The position numbers and the translations under genes were made by a program. Below the pieces are notes generated by a model. The model saw only the letters and a list, made by a program, of their open reading frames with translations, had not been told where the DNA came from and did not search any database. Source: Thermosipho japonicus (GTDB lineage: Bacteria > Thermotogota > Thermotogae > Thermotogales > Fervidobacteriaceae). From it: a stretch of DNA of 45,512 nt. The stretch spans positions 1 through 45,512 of the forward strand of contig NZ_JACHEX010000008.1 of the NCBI RefSeq assembly GCF_014201655.1. The letters run 5' to 3'. Below, in pieces: positions 8,672-17,534 of this stretch. Every line of letters starts with the position of its first letter. Position 1 is the stretch's first letter.

Positions 8672-10129
8672 TTAACGCCTTTTATTCAAAGCTTTATTAT
8701 ATATCTTCACGTATTCATTTGCCGATCTTTCCCACGATAAATCTGTTTTCAAAGCATTTTCAATCAATTTTTTCCAGTGACCTTTTTTGTTTTTGAAAAA
8801 GTCAACTGCCCTTGCAACTGCCTTTAGTAAGTACGCTGAATCATATTCCTTAAAACCGAATCCATTTCCTTTCATAGTTTCTTCATCATATTCCATAACT
8901 GTATCTGCAAGACCTCCGGTATACCTGACAACTGGAATAGTACCATACCTTAAACTATACATTTGGCCAAGACCACATGGTTCATACCTTGATGGCATTA
9001 AAAACATATCGCTTGAAGCATAAATTTTTTGAGCAAGTACTATATCAAATGTAATGTTTGCAGACATTTTATCTGGAAATTCCTTTTCAATCTCTTTGAA
9101 CATTTCCTCATACTTTTTATCGCCTGTCCCAAGAAGTACAAATTGAACATCCATATTTAAAATGTATCTTAAAACCTCTGATAATATATCCAACCCTTTT
9201 TGATCCACAAGTCTTGTAATCATCCCAATAACTGGAACGTCATTAGTTTGTGGAAGATTCAACTCTTTTTGAAGCATTTTCTTATTTTCATATTTTTTCT
9301 CGATCTCTTGTAAGCTATAATTTACATAAATTCTTTTATCTGTTTCAGGATTATACTCCTCATAATCGATACCATTTAATATTCCATACAAATCAGAACT
9401 TCTAAGTCTTAATACTCCATCTAACTTTTCACCATACTCTTTGGTTTGAATTTCTTGAGCGTAAGTTGGACTTACTGTGTTAATAACATCTGAGAACAAA
9501 ATTCCACCTTTTAAGAAATTAATTTTTCCATAAAACTCAATACCATCAATGTTATATAGATAATCAGGTAAACCTGAAAAATTCATATATGAACTATCAA
9601 AAATTCCTTGATAGCCAAGGTTATGTATTGTTAATAGTACTACAGTCTTAGAGAAAAACTCATCATCTTTATACAATGTCTTTAAATACACCGGTACCAA
9701 TCCTGTTTGCCAATCATTGATATGTAAAACATCAACTTTTTCCCTAAGCACTTTTAATGCTTCAAAAACTGCTGCTGAAAAGTATATTGCCTGTTCTGCC
9801 AAATCTGGTCCTTCATATACTTGCTCTGCAGAAAAATAGTAATCATTTCCAATAAGGTAGACAGGAATTTGTGTTCCAGGAATAAATGTTTGATAAATAT
9901 CAAATTTTTCATCCGTTTTTAAATATGGAAGACTAATACCTTCTTTTATCTTTCTTAGACTATATGAAAACTTTTCCGCATTCTTTTCTACGATCTTATG
10001 CTTTGGCATTATTACAATTGGTTCTACTGAGAATTTTTTAAGGTATTTTGGTAAAGCCCCTACAACGTCAGCAAGTCCCCCTACCTTAGCAAATGGATAT
10101 ACTTCATAAGATACAAGTGCAACCTTCAC
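8672..10129 (-). CDS. glgA: Glycogen synthase (ADP-glucose type)
   Basis: GT5 glucosyltransferase extending alpha-1,4-glucan from ADP-glucose. The N-terminal KVGGLADVVGALP loop is the GlgA nucleotide-sugar motif; the C-terminal Rossmann domain carries PSRYEPCGLGQMYSLRYGT and the TGGLADTV loop. GTG at 10138 is inside the Shine-Dalgarno GGAGGTG, so the second GTG at 10129 is the likely start (MKVALVSYEVYPF). This start removes the overlap with the upstream metallo-hydrolase, which stops at 10135. Confidence 0.92.
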   Translation of the reverse strand: MKVALVSYEVYPFAKVGGLADVVGALPKYLKKFSVEPIVIMPKHKIVEKNAEKFSYSLRKIKEGISLPYLKTDEKFDIYQTFIPGTQIPVYLIGNDYYFSAEQVYEGPDLAEQAIYFSAAVFEALKVLREKVDVLHINDWQTGLVPVYLKTLYKDDEFFSKTVVLLTIHNLGYQGIFDSSYMNFSGLPDYLYNIDGIEFYGKINFLKGGILFSDVINTVSPTYAQEIQTKEYGEKLDGVLRLRSSDLYGILNGIDYEEYNPETDKRIYVNYSLQEIEKKYENKKMLQKELNLPQTNDVPVIGMITRLVDQKGLDILSEVLRYILNMDVQFVLLGTGDKKYEEMFKEIEKEFPDKMSANITFDIVLAQKIYASSDMFLMPSRYEPCGLGQMYSLRYGTIPVVRYTGGLADTVMEYDEETMKGNGFGFKEYDSAYLLKAVARAVDFFKNKKGHWKKLIENALKTDLSWERSANEYVKIYNKALNKRR

Positions 10130-10134
10130 GGTTT

Positions 10135-10764
10135 TCACCTCCAGTTTTCCAAAAACACCCCACTATCATGAGTTAAAACTAAATAATCACATTTATTAAC
10201 CATTTCCCTAACAAATCTCGCACAATTATCATCTCTTAACATTCTCATTATATCATAAAACTCTACTCTAGTCATAACAATATCTCCTGCAAAAAAAACC
10301 TTTCCCATATTTTCTGTATCTACCACAAAAGAACAATGCTCCTTTGAATGCCAGGGCGTATGATACACATTAATTTTATCAAATAATATATCACCATCCT
10401 TAAATGTTTGGAACGCATTCCAAGAATCTATAATCATCTTGTATTGCTTTCCAACTATCATACCAAATTTCTCATAATTCTTCTTTAAAAAGTTTTCATG
10501 CAAATGAACCGTAGCATTTTTAAAAAAGATAGAGTTATAAGCATGGTCAAGGTGAAAATGGGTAAGTACAATATCTGTAATATCTTCTGTCTTTAAATTT
10601 CTTTTTTTCAATTCTTCCTCTAAAATTGAATGAGTTACATAATCTCCAGGTTCTATAAGAATCTTTCTATCACCATCTTCAAGCAATACAATAGTAGAAA
10701 ATGTTGCTTTTGCTCTGCTTGGAACACTAATTATTCCACCCTCAAGTAGCATATCCATTTTCAT
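10135..10764 (-). CDS. Metallo-beta-lactamase fold hydrolase
   Basis: A 209-residue protein with the binuclear zinc motif HFHLDHAYN (H-x-H-x-D-H), a downstream His in the HSKEH segment, and the metal-bridging Asp in VFFAGDIV. The fold covers lactonases, glyoxalase II, ribonucleases and others. The short length and the sequence around TIVLLEDGDRKILIEPGDY resemble lactonase-type enzymes, but the substrate is open. AAGGAGGGG precedes the ATG. It follows the PAS/AAA+ regulator by 19 bp. Confidence 0.75.
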   Translation of the reverse strand: MKMDMLLEGGIISVPSRAKATFSTIVLLEDGDRKILIEPGDYVTHSILEEELKKRNLKTEDITDIVLTHFHLDHAYNSIFFKNATVHLHENFLKKNYEKFGMIVGKQYKMIIDSWNAFQTFKDGDILFDKINVYHTPWHSKEHCSFVVDTENMGKVFFAGDIVMTRVEFYDIMRMLRDDNCARFVREMVNKCDYLVLTHDSGVFLENWR

Positions 10765-10783
10765 AGCATGTCCCCTCCTTTTT

Positions 10784-12469
10784 CTAAATCAAACCATATC
10801 TTTCCATCTTGTAGTACAAAGTCCTTAGGCTTATACCTAACTTTTTTGCTGTCAAATTTCTATCACCTTTATTTTCTCTTAATGCAGCTTCTATAACCTT
10901 TCTTTCAAAATCTTCTACAAGTGATTTTAAAGATCCCTCATACTTAGTTTGATTAGTATTTTCCAAAAAGAGCGTCGGAAAATGTCTTTTATCTAAAACA
11001 TTTTCAGTAATTGACATATTAATTATTGCTCTGCCAATAACATTTTCTAGCTCTCTAACATTCCCAGGCCAATCATATGATTTTAGATACGAAATAGCAT
11101 TATCAGTAATTTTTGTAATATTTCTTCTATACTGATTGCTTATCTTCTTAACAAAATGATTTGCAAGTTCATCAATATCCTCTTTTCTCTCACGAAGCGG
11201 TGGAATAAATATTGGAAAGACATTTAGTCTATAGTAAAGATCTGATAAAAATTCCCTCCTTTTAAGCATTTGTTCTAAATCCATATTTGTAGATGCAATT
11301 ATTCTTACATTTACCTTTTTAATTCTATTTGAACCAACTGGAATAAATTCACCACTTTCAATAAACCCAACAATTTTTGCCTGTAATGAAAGTGGCATCT
11401 TACCAATTTCATCTAAAAATAATGTGCCACCATCTGCTTCCTCAATAAGCCCAACCTTTTCTCCTTTTGTACCTATAAAGGTACCTTCTACATATCCAAA
11501 TAATTCAACTTCAAGCATATTTTCAGGAATTGCAGCACAATTAACTGTAATAAATGGCTTATCAGATCTATTGCTTGCGTTGTGAATCGCATGTGCAAAT
11601 AACTCTTTTCCCGTACCACTTTCTCCCCTAAGTAATACCGTTGCCGGGGTCTTAGCAACCTTTCTAGCTTGCTCCTTTGCTATTAACATTTTTTCGCTTT
11701 GCCCAATAATATCATCAAAAGTATATTTTGCTTTTATATGCCTTATATACCTTTTTACAGCTTCAAGCTCTTTGGTCAAATTTAAAATCTCAGAAACATC
11801 ATGAACAACTGCAACACTTCCACGAAAATCACCTTTAACAAACAGTGGTAAAGCATTTACTATAACTTCTCTTTTGGAAGGGTAAACCTTTAATCTTGCG
11901 TTATAAATTGGCTTTTTAGTTTTAGAAATTAGCATATGAATACTTTCCCCTTCAGCAATATCTACTGTTGCAGGTTTTCCTATAACATCTTCAGGTTTTA
12001 ATCCTGTAATTTTGGTATAAGCTTTATTTACTAAAACCACATTCCCATTTTCATCAGCAACTGATATTGCATCATATGTAGAATCAATTATTGCCTTCAG
12101 TCTTGCCTCAATTTGATGAAGGTTAGTAATTTCCTCTGCAAGTTTTCTCATACTAGTTATATCTCTAAATACAGCAACCGCACCAACAACATTATCATTT
12201 TCATCTTTTAAAGGCATTCTAGAAGTAATAATTATGTTATCTCCAACATTTTGTACCTCATCAACCTCTGGAATACCGGTTCTTACCACTATATGAAGTC
12301 TTGTATTTGGAATAACTTCAACCACATGTTTCCCTAAAAATCCATCTTTCAAATTTAAAAGACGCACGGCCATCTTGTTTATATACAAGATCCGTGCGTC
12401 ACTATCAACTATTATTACACCTTCAATAATAGACTCTAAAACCGTTCTATAAAACTTCATTAGTTCCAT
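10784..12469 (-). CDS. PAS-PAS-AAA+-Fis type regulator with a non-canonical GAFTGA loop
   Basis: Transcription regulator of the bacterial enhancer-binding-protein family. Two PAS sensor domains (about 5-105 and 120-225) are followed by an AAA+ domain (about 250-485) with Walker A GESGTGKE at 282-289 and Walker B GGTLFLDE at 347-354, then a Fis-type helix-turn-helix (about 520-561, KKLGISLRTLYYKMERYG). The loop that normally reads GAFTGA and contacts sigma-54 reads GTFIGT (329-334). Either it acts on another sigma factor, as TyrR does, or it is a repressor. GGTGA 7 nt upstream supports the first ATG; the gene begins 2 bp after yjbQ. Confidence 0.85.
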   Translation of the reverse strand: MELMKFYRTVLESIIEGVIIVDSDARILYINKMAVRLLNLKDGFLGKHVVEVIPNTRLHIVVRTGIPEVDEVQNVGDNIIITSRMPLKDENDNVVGAVAVFRDITSMRKLAEEITNLHQIEARLKAIIDSTYDAISVADENGNVVLVNKAYTKITGLKPEDVIGKPATVDIAEGESIHMLISKTKKPIYNARLKVYPSKREVIVNALPLFVKGDFRGSVAVVHDVSEILNLTKELEAVKRYIRHIKAKYTFDDIIGQSEKMLIAKEQARKVAKTPATVLLRGESGTGKELFAHAIHNASNRSDKPFITVNCAAIPENMLEVELFGYVEGTFIGTKGEKVGLIEEADGGTLFLDEIGKMPLSLQAKIVGFIESGEFIPVGSNRIKKVNVRIIASTNMDLEQMLKRREFLSDLYYRLNVFPIFIPPLRERKEDIDELANHFVKKISNQYRRNITKITDNAISYLKSYDWPGNVRELENVIGRAIINMSITENVLDKRHFPTLFLENTNQTKYEGSLKSLVEDFERKVIEAALRENKGDRNLTAKKLGISLRTLYYKMERYGLI

Positions 12470-12471
12470 AA

Positions 12472-12882
12472 TTATTCACCAATAACCTTCACAACTACTC
12501 TTTTTCTTCTCTGTCCATCATATTCGGCGTAAAAGATCTGCTCCCAAGGTCCAAGATCAAGTTTCCCATTTGTGACAGGTAATACTACCTGATGGTGTGT
12601 CAAAATCCTTTTTAAATGCGCATCTCCATTATCCTCGCCAGTCCAATGATGGTTATAATCTCCAACTGGTGCAAGTTTTTCAAGCCATTCCCATATATCT
12701 TTGTGCAAACCTGATTCATCATCATTTACAATTATACCAGCAGTTATATGCATTGCCGATACAAGACAAAGGCCCTCTTTTATACCGCTTTTTTCGACAA
12801 TCTCCTCAATAGTATCTGTAATCCTTATTAGTTCTTTCCTTTTTTTAGTATTAAACCAGAGATATTCTGTATAACTCTTCAT
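12472..12882 (-). CDS. yjbQ: YjbQ family protein (UPF0047)
   Basis: A 136-residue single-domain protein with the UPF0047 signatures [18 protein letters not shown], then [18 protein letters not shown] and [14 protein letters not shown]. His and acidic residues in these segments form a metal-like pocket. Some members have been reported to rescue thiamine-phosphate synthase loss, but the native role is unsettled. Its start overlaps the stop of the ATP-grasp gene, so the two are translationally coupled. Confidence 0.87.
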   Translation of the reverse strand: MKSYTEYLWFNTKKRKELIRITDTIEEIVEKSGIKEGLCLVSAMHITAGIIVNDDESGLHKDIWEWLEKLAPVGDYNHHWTGEDNGDAHLKRILTHHQVVLPVTNGKLDLGPWEQIFYAEYDGQRRKRVVVKVIGE

Positions 12883-13817
12883 TTAAGTCCCCACCTTTCC
12901 ATTGATATTTCTAAAATTTTCAAAATTAAATCATCATATTCATATCCTGCAGCTTTTGCCATTTTTGTTATATCTGAATATACTGGAACAAGCTGAGGAG
13001 CTGAATTAACTTCCAAGAAGTATATCTCATCACCCCTAACTCTAACATCCATTCTCGCATAATCCCTAAGATTTAATACTCTAAATAGCTTTTTAGCATA
13101 AAATTCAAGTTTTTCTTTTACATCATTTGAAATTCTTGCAGGACATATATAATTAGTCATCTCACCATAATTATGCTTTACATTGTAAGAATAAAATCTT
13201 TCAAGTCCTTCTGGCAGAGTCGAAAAATCTATCTCCAAAATTGGCAAAACTTCCAATTTATCTCCATTTCCTATTATACCAACACTTAACTCTGTGCCAT
13301 CTATAAATTCTTCTACAAGTGCTGGTTGTTTAAACTCTTCATGTATATACTTTACCATTTTTTGTAGATCTGTTAAATTATTAACCACGCTATCTTTTGA
13401 AATACCACGTGCGCTTCCTTCACGTGGTGGCTTTACTATAAAGGTACCATTATCTATTTTTTCTGGAATTTGTCCTATATCACATACATAAAATCTTGGT
13501 GTTGGGATATTATAATGATGCATAATTATCTTAGTAGTTATCTTATCAAGACATAATGAATGTGAATATGCATTTGAAGAAGTGTATGGTATATTTAACA
13601 AATCTAGGAGAGCAGGAACATGAACTTGTATTGTTTCCTTTCCACCCTTATTTGATAGATTAAACACAAAATCAAAACTCTTTATTTTATTGATAAAATT
13701 CTCATCAAATTGTACTACTTCACATTCATATTTTTTAGACACTGCATTTTTTACTGCCTCAACCATTTTCCTTTCTTCATCGTTGATATTCTTATCACAA
13801 ACAATCGCTATCTTCAC
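12879..13817 (-). CDS. ATP-grasp ligase related to D-alanine-D-alanine ligase
   Basis: A 312-residue ATP-dependent carboxylate-amine ligase. Visible ATP-grasp elements are the substrate-loop [18 protein letters not shown], the nucleotide loop [14 protein letters not shown], the [13 protein letters not shown] strand and the metal-binding end [10 protein letters not shown]. It ligates an amino acid or amine to a carboxylate. A cell-wall D-Ala-D-Ala ligase would be expected beside mur genes; here it is coupled (4-bp overlap, GTG start behind GGAGG) to a B12-dependent mutase-like gene, suggesting a dedicated substrate. Confidence 0.75.
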   Translation of the reverse strand: MKIAIVCDKNINDEERKMVEAVKNAVSKKYECEVVQFDENFINKIKSFDFVFNLSNKGGKETIQVHVPALLDLLNIPYTSSNAYSHSLCLDKITTKIIMHHYNIPTPRFYVCDIGQIPEKIDNGTFIVKPPREGSARGISKDSVVNNLTDLQKMVKYIHEEFKQPALVEEFIDGTELSVGIIGNGDKLEVLPILEIDFSTLPEGLERFYSYNVKHNYGEMTNYICPARISNDVKEKLEFYAKKLFRVLNLRDYARMDVRVRGDEIYFLEVNSAPQLVPVYSDITKMAKAAGYEYDDLILKILEISMERWGLK

Positions 13818-15454
13818 ATTCCCGCCTCCTTTCTTATAATATCCAACCTCTTCTCTTCAGTAAGTATTTTACCATTTTCATCCACCGCATAACATGCACC
13901 ATCTATAATTTGTGTTTCAAATCTTCCTCTTGCAACAGACATACCTTTTAATCCTGGAGCATCCAAAATTCCAAGTTTTACTGCATTATATATTACTTCA
14001 GGTTCTATTAAAGGATCATCAAATCCTTTTCCAATTTGCTTAATTGCATCAATTATCATCATGGCTTCATTCTTTAACACTTCCACTCTATTTCTAATCG
14101 ATTTGTCTTCCAGAAAATCGGGAAGGCCATTCATCGCATTTCTCATTGCCTGCTTTACCATTTTTACACTTTCTATGATTTCTTTACTGGTAGCACGTCT
14201 TATTGCTTCTGAATAAGAAACCACATGAATTATGTCAGGCTTTAAATACATTCCATAAAACATGGTGCTTACAAGCTGCCCCATTGCAGAATGTTCATCA
14301 GCAGGAAATGATAAAAGTCCAGTTCTTATCATAGTATACGAAGTAAAGGTTTCATCCTCCAAAGTTTCAATTAATTGCTTTTTTGCAATCTGCTTTGCAA
14401 GATCAAATTTTGGTGAAAGACCTGGTGGTGTACTCAACATATATTGTGCAACATAATGTCTTACTCCTAACTTTTTAGCATTGTATGCTGCAAGATAAAA
14501 AGTTGCAACTTCCATTGCATCATGTGCATACCTCAATGACCATTGGTGAGCTTCATTTATTTCTACTGAGACATTATTTTTAGCATTCCATTTTATCGCT
14601 TCTTGATTTTCTCTTATGGCATCAAGTAAAGGTCTATCAGATCTCCTATCAAGATCGGAATACCATGTTAGTGGTATAGCTGCCCACGCGTTATTAATCG
14701 TTTCTTTAAGTAATTTAGAAAATTCAACCAAATTTCTTGTCCCAGAATAACATCTCATTAGTGGGTAATTGCCTGTTCTTGAGGCATTATAAAGTCTAAT
14801 GAAATCTTCTTTCGTTCTAATTGGTGCCCCACCAGCACCGTCTTGTTTTCTATCCATCTTTTCAGGTTCAAAAAAATACTGCTGACAATTTTGGTCAGGT
14901 GCAAGCGAAATAATATCAAGCAGGCCAGATTCAGCAAGAATTCTTATATGCTTTTCCGTTTCATCTAGGCTTGCAAGCCCTATATGATGCCTAATAAGAG
15001 GATAAGGTCTTTTGTAAATTATCCTCTCGGGTAAAAATTGTGGAGGTATTTCTTTTTTGTCTTTAGCCTTTTTTGCATTCCTGAGCCATAAAATAACTTC
15101 GTCTATATCTTCTGAGCCATCAAAAACTTTGGAAATAAACTCAAATTTTCTTGCAACAGCTGCTGTTTCAACTGTTCCACCAAATATGTAAGCCTTATCA
15201 AGTAAATTCTTTTCTTTTATCATTTTATAAAACTCATTTAAAAGCTTTTCAAGTGCTTTGGGATCAAGTCTATATGAAATAGCAACTATATCAGGATCAC
15301 TTTCTACAATTGCACCAACAAATTTTTCTAAAGGAACTGCCCCACCAAGGTAAATTGATTTATAGCCTTCTTTTTCTGCAAGCTTTAAAAAATTCAAGAC
15401 CCCAGCAACATGTACACAGCTACCTATTGAACCACCTAAAATTTTCTTCACCAT
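13814..15454 (-). CDS. Cobalamin-binding mutase-like protein (fused B12 domain and TIM-barrel domain)
   Basis: The N-terminal ~130 residues form a cobalamin-binding Rossmann domain: C13-V-H15-V-A-G18 stands in place of D-x-H-x-x-G, followed by AISYRLDP and FGGTVE. The remaining ~400 residues resemble the barrel subunit of adenosylcobalamin mutases such as glutamate mutase E (LAPDQNCQQYFFEP, GAGGAPIRTKEDF, RCYSGTRNLVEF). The fused arrangement suggests a carbon-skeleton or amino-group rearrangement of an amino acid. The Asp-to-Cys change at the His-supporting position is notable. Sits between an opine-type dehydrogenase and an ATP-grasp ligase. The exact substrate is unknown. Confidence 0.65.
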   Translation of the reverse strand: MVKKILGGSIGSCVHVAGVLNFLKLAEKEGYKSIYLGGAVPLEKFVGAIVESDPDIVAISYRLDPKALEKLLNEFYKMIKEKNLLDKAYIFGGTVETAAVARKFEFISKVFDGSEDIDEVILWLRNAKKAKDKKEIPPQFLPERIIYKRPYPLIRHHIGLASLDETEKHIRILAESGLLDIISLAPDQNCQQYFFEPEKMDRKQDGAGGAPIRTKEDFIRLYNASRTGNYPLMRCYSGTRNLVEFSKLLKETINNAWAAIPLTWYSDLDRRSDRPLLDAIRENQEAIKWNAKNNVSVEINEAHQWSLRYAHDAMEVATFYLAAYNAKKLGVRHYVAQYMLSTPPGLSPKFDLAKQIAKKQLIETLEDETFTSYTMIRTGLLSFPADEHSAMGQLVSTMFYGMYLKPDIIHVVSYSEAIRRATSKEIIESVKMVKQAMRNAMNGLPDFLEDKSIRNRVEVLKNEAMMIIDAIKQIGKGFDDPLIEPEVIYNAVKLGILDAPGLKGMSVARGRFETQIIDGACYAVDENGKILTEEKRLDIIRKEAGM

Positions 15455-15455
15455 T

Positions 15456-16535
15456 TCACACCCCCTTGTATATCAGATTCTTTATCTCATCAAGGCTTAA
15501 TTTACTTATTCCTAAACGTTCCAAGGTTCTACCTTCTCTATAAAAATCACGCCCCATCATTATTGAAGATAGGTAAATAATCGAATCTATCGCAGGAGTA
15601 TTTATACCTAATTTTTTTGCCATTTCAGATATTGGAACAAGGCTCATAGGAACATCTTCAAATATATATCTATTTTGAAGACTCGGTGGTGCTATAATTC
15701 CTTGATAGCCAGCGTTGTTATGTATAGCTTCATACAAGTTATTACCTAAAACATCGTATGCATAATTTAACCAATCTTGTGCCGTCATTGGCTCAATTCC
15801 AAGCGTTCTTGCAACAGAACATCTTTCTGCATCTATCTTTTCTAAAACCCTTGCAACCGAAGGAGTAATTCCTTCAAGATAAAATTCAAACTTTCCAAAC
15901 GTGCTTTCAACCCGTCCGGAGTTAAGAATAAGAGTTGCTGGATGAAAAACTGCACCAATGTTATTAAAACTAGTATAAATTATAGAATCCACTACTTGAA
16001 ACTCGGGGACTATATCTTCAATAACCTTCTTTAATTTTTCATTCTTTGTCGATGGAATCGCAGAAATTGGAACAGCATTTTTAACCCTAAATATGTGAGA
16101 AACTCCAGGATTGGAAGTTCTAGAGGCAAAAAGAAAGGTCTGAGTTTCTGCTATTATAACATCTTTATCTACCTGATTCTTTCTAAATATGTTATAAAAC
16201 TCAAGTGCACCAAACGTTCTACCTGGATTTAAGATAAAAATTTGACCATCTTTAACATATTTTGAAACTTTTTCTGCAATATCTGCATGTGCAAAAGCAG
16301 GAACAACGATCATTACTAATTCAGCATCTTTTAAAGCTTCTTCCAAGTTATTTGTAACATTCTTTATTTTTACACTACCAGTAATTTCACCTTCCAATTT
16401 TATAACTCTAGATTTGATAAAGGATGAAATTCTTTTTAAGCTTCTGTTATATAAAGTAACAGCAAATCCCCTCATAGCTAAAAACCCAGCTAGAGCAAGT
16501 CCTCCGTTTCCTGCTCCAATAACTGTGATGTTCAT
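15456..16535 (-). CDS. Opine-type NAD(P)-dependent dehydrogenase
   Basis: The N-terminal Rossmann fold starts MNITVIGAGNGGLALAGFLA, with the G-x-G-x-x-G dinucleotide motif, and the C-terminal helical domain fits the octopine/nopaline dehydrogenase family (VFHPATLILNSGR). These enzymes reductively join an amino acid to a 2-oxo acid or run the reverse. The frame extends to 16562, but the stretch before MNITV is itself the ribosome binding site (GGGGGG 7 nt before the ATG at 16535). It is 1 bp from the mutase-like gene, so they probably act in one pathway. Confidence 0.75.
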   Translation of the reverse strand: MNITVIGAGNGGLALAGFLAMRGFAVTLYNRSLKRISSFIKSRVIKLEGEITGSVKIKNVTNNLEEALKDAELVMIVVPAFAHADIAEKVSKYVKDGQIFILNPGRTFGALEFYNIFRKNQVDKDVIIAETQTFLFASRTSNPGVSHIFRVKNAVPISAIPSTKNEKLKKVIEDIVPEFQVVDSIIYTSFNNIGAVFHPATLILNSGRVESTFGKFEFYLEGITPSVARVLEKIDAERCSVARTLGIEPMTAQDWLNYAYDVLGNNLYEAIHNNAGYQGIIAPPSLQNRYIFEDVPMSLVPISEMAKKLGINTPAIDSIIYLSSIMMGRDFYREGRTLERLGISKLSLDEIKNLIYKGV

Positions 16536-16570
16536 TTTTATCCCCCCTAAATATAAATTCACTTTAACAA

Positions 16571-17530
16571 TTAATACATCAATTCAGGATCTACAACTGT
16601 TTTTGGAAATCCTTTTTTCAAGAATGATTCTATATTTTCAAATAGATCATCTATTCTTCCTTGCTGACCCTCTATTGTGAATCCTCCTACGTGCGGAGAG
16701 AAAACAACATTTTTGAACTTATGGAATGGAAAATTAAAAGGTAAGATAACTTTTTCATCTTTTGAAGGATACTTATACCAGACATCAGATGCAAAACCTT
16801 TTAATATACCATTTTCAAGCGCTTTAAAAAGTGCATTTTCATCTATCAATTCTCCTCTTCCAACATTTATTAAAAACTTTCCTCTCATTTTTTCAAGCAT
16901 CTTTTCATCGATAATTTTGTAAGTCTTTTCAGTCAAAGGTAGTGCAAGATATATTACCTGTGCATCTGATATTGCTTCTTCTATTGAAGTTACAATCCTA
17001 TCAAATCCTGCTATTTGTTCTTTGCTTCTCTTAAAACCTGTTATATAACAATCAAAACCTTTTAAAAGCTTTGAAAGATGTCTTCCAATAACTCCAGTTC
17101 CAAGTATCGCTACTTTTTTTCCTTGAAGTGAGTACCAATAATCCTCTTCTTTAAAGCCTACAGCAAAGCCATGCCATATTCCCTTTTCAAGGTCGTTGTG
17201 AAATTCTACTATTCTTCCAAGAAGGGCAAGGGATAGAGATAGCGCACGTTCAGCTACCATTTTTCCATTACCGTGTGAATTTGAAACAATTATATTTCTT
17301 TCTTTTATCTTTTTCCACGGAAGTTTATCTGCACCGGTCCAAGGAATAAAAATAGCTTTTAAATTTTTTGCTTTATCTACTTGCTCTTCACTTAAATGTC
17401 CAGTAATTATTATTTCTACATCTTCTAGGACATTATCTATATCTTTTGGAGTATACCAATCAATCTCATTAAATTCTTCAATCTTTTTTCTAAAATAATC
17501 AGTTATTTTTGTTAAAACAAGTGCTTTCAC
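16571..17530 (-). CDS. D-isomer 2-hydroxyacid dehydrogenase
   Basis: NAD(P)-dependent reductase of 2-oxo acids such as hydroxypyruvate or glyoxylate. The coenzyme domain has VAILGTGVIGRHL (G-x-G-x-x-G), and the catalytic segments are INVGRGELIDENAL (Arg), a Glu in the following stretch, and FSPHVGGFT (His). At 319 residues it lacks the ACT or ASB regulatory domains of 3-phosphoglycerate dehydrogenase. It lies 4 bp after the glycerate kinase gene, which suggests hydroxypyruvate reductase, feeding glycerate to the kinase. Confidence 0.85.
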   Translation of the reverse strand: MKALVLTKITDYFRKKIEEFNEIDWYTPKDIDNVLEDVEIIITGHLSEEQVDKAKNLKAIFIPWTGADKLPWKKIKERNIIVSNSHGNGKMVAERALSLSLALLGRIVEFHNDLEKGIWHGFAVGFKEEDYWYSLQGKKVAILGTGVIGRHLSKLLKGFDCYITGFKRSKEQIAGFDRIVTSIEEAISDAQVIYLALPLTEKTYKIIDEKMLEKMRGKFLINVGRGELIDENALFKALENGILKGFASDVWYKYPSKDEKVILPFNFPFHKFKNVVFSPHVGGFTIEGQQGRIDDLFENIESFLKKGFPKTVVDPELMY

Positions 17531-17534
17531 ATTA

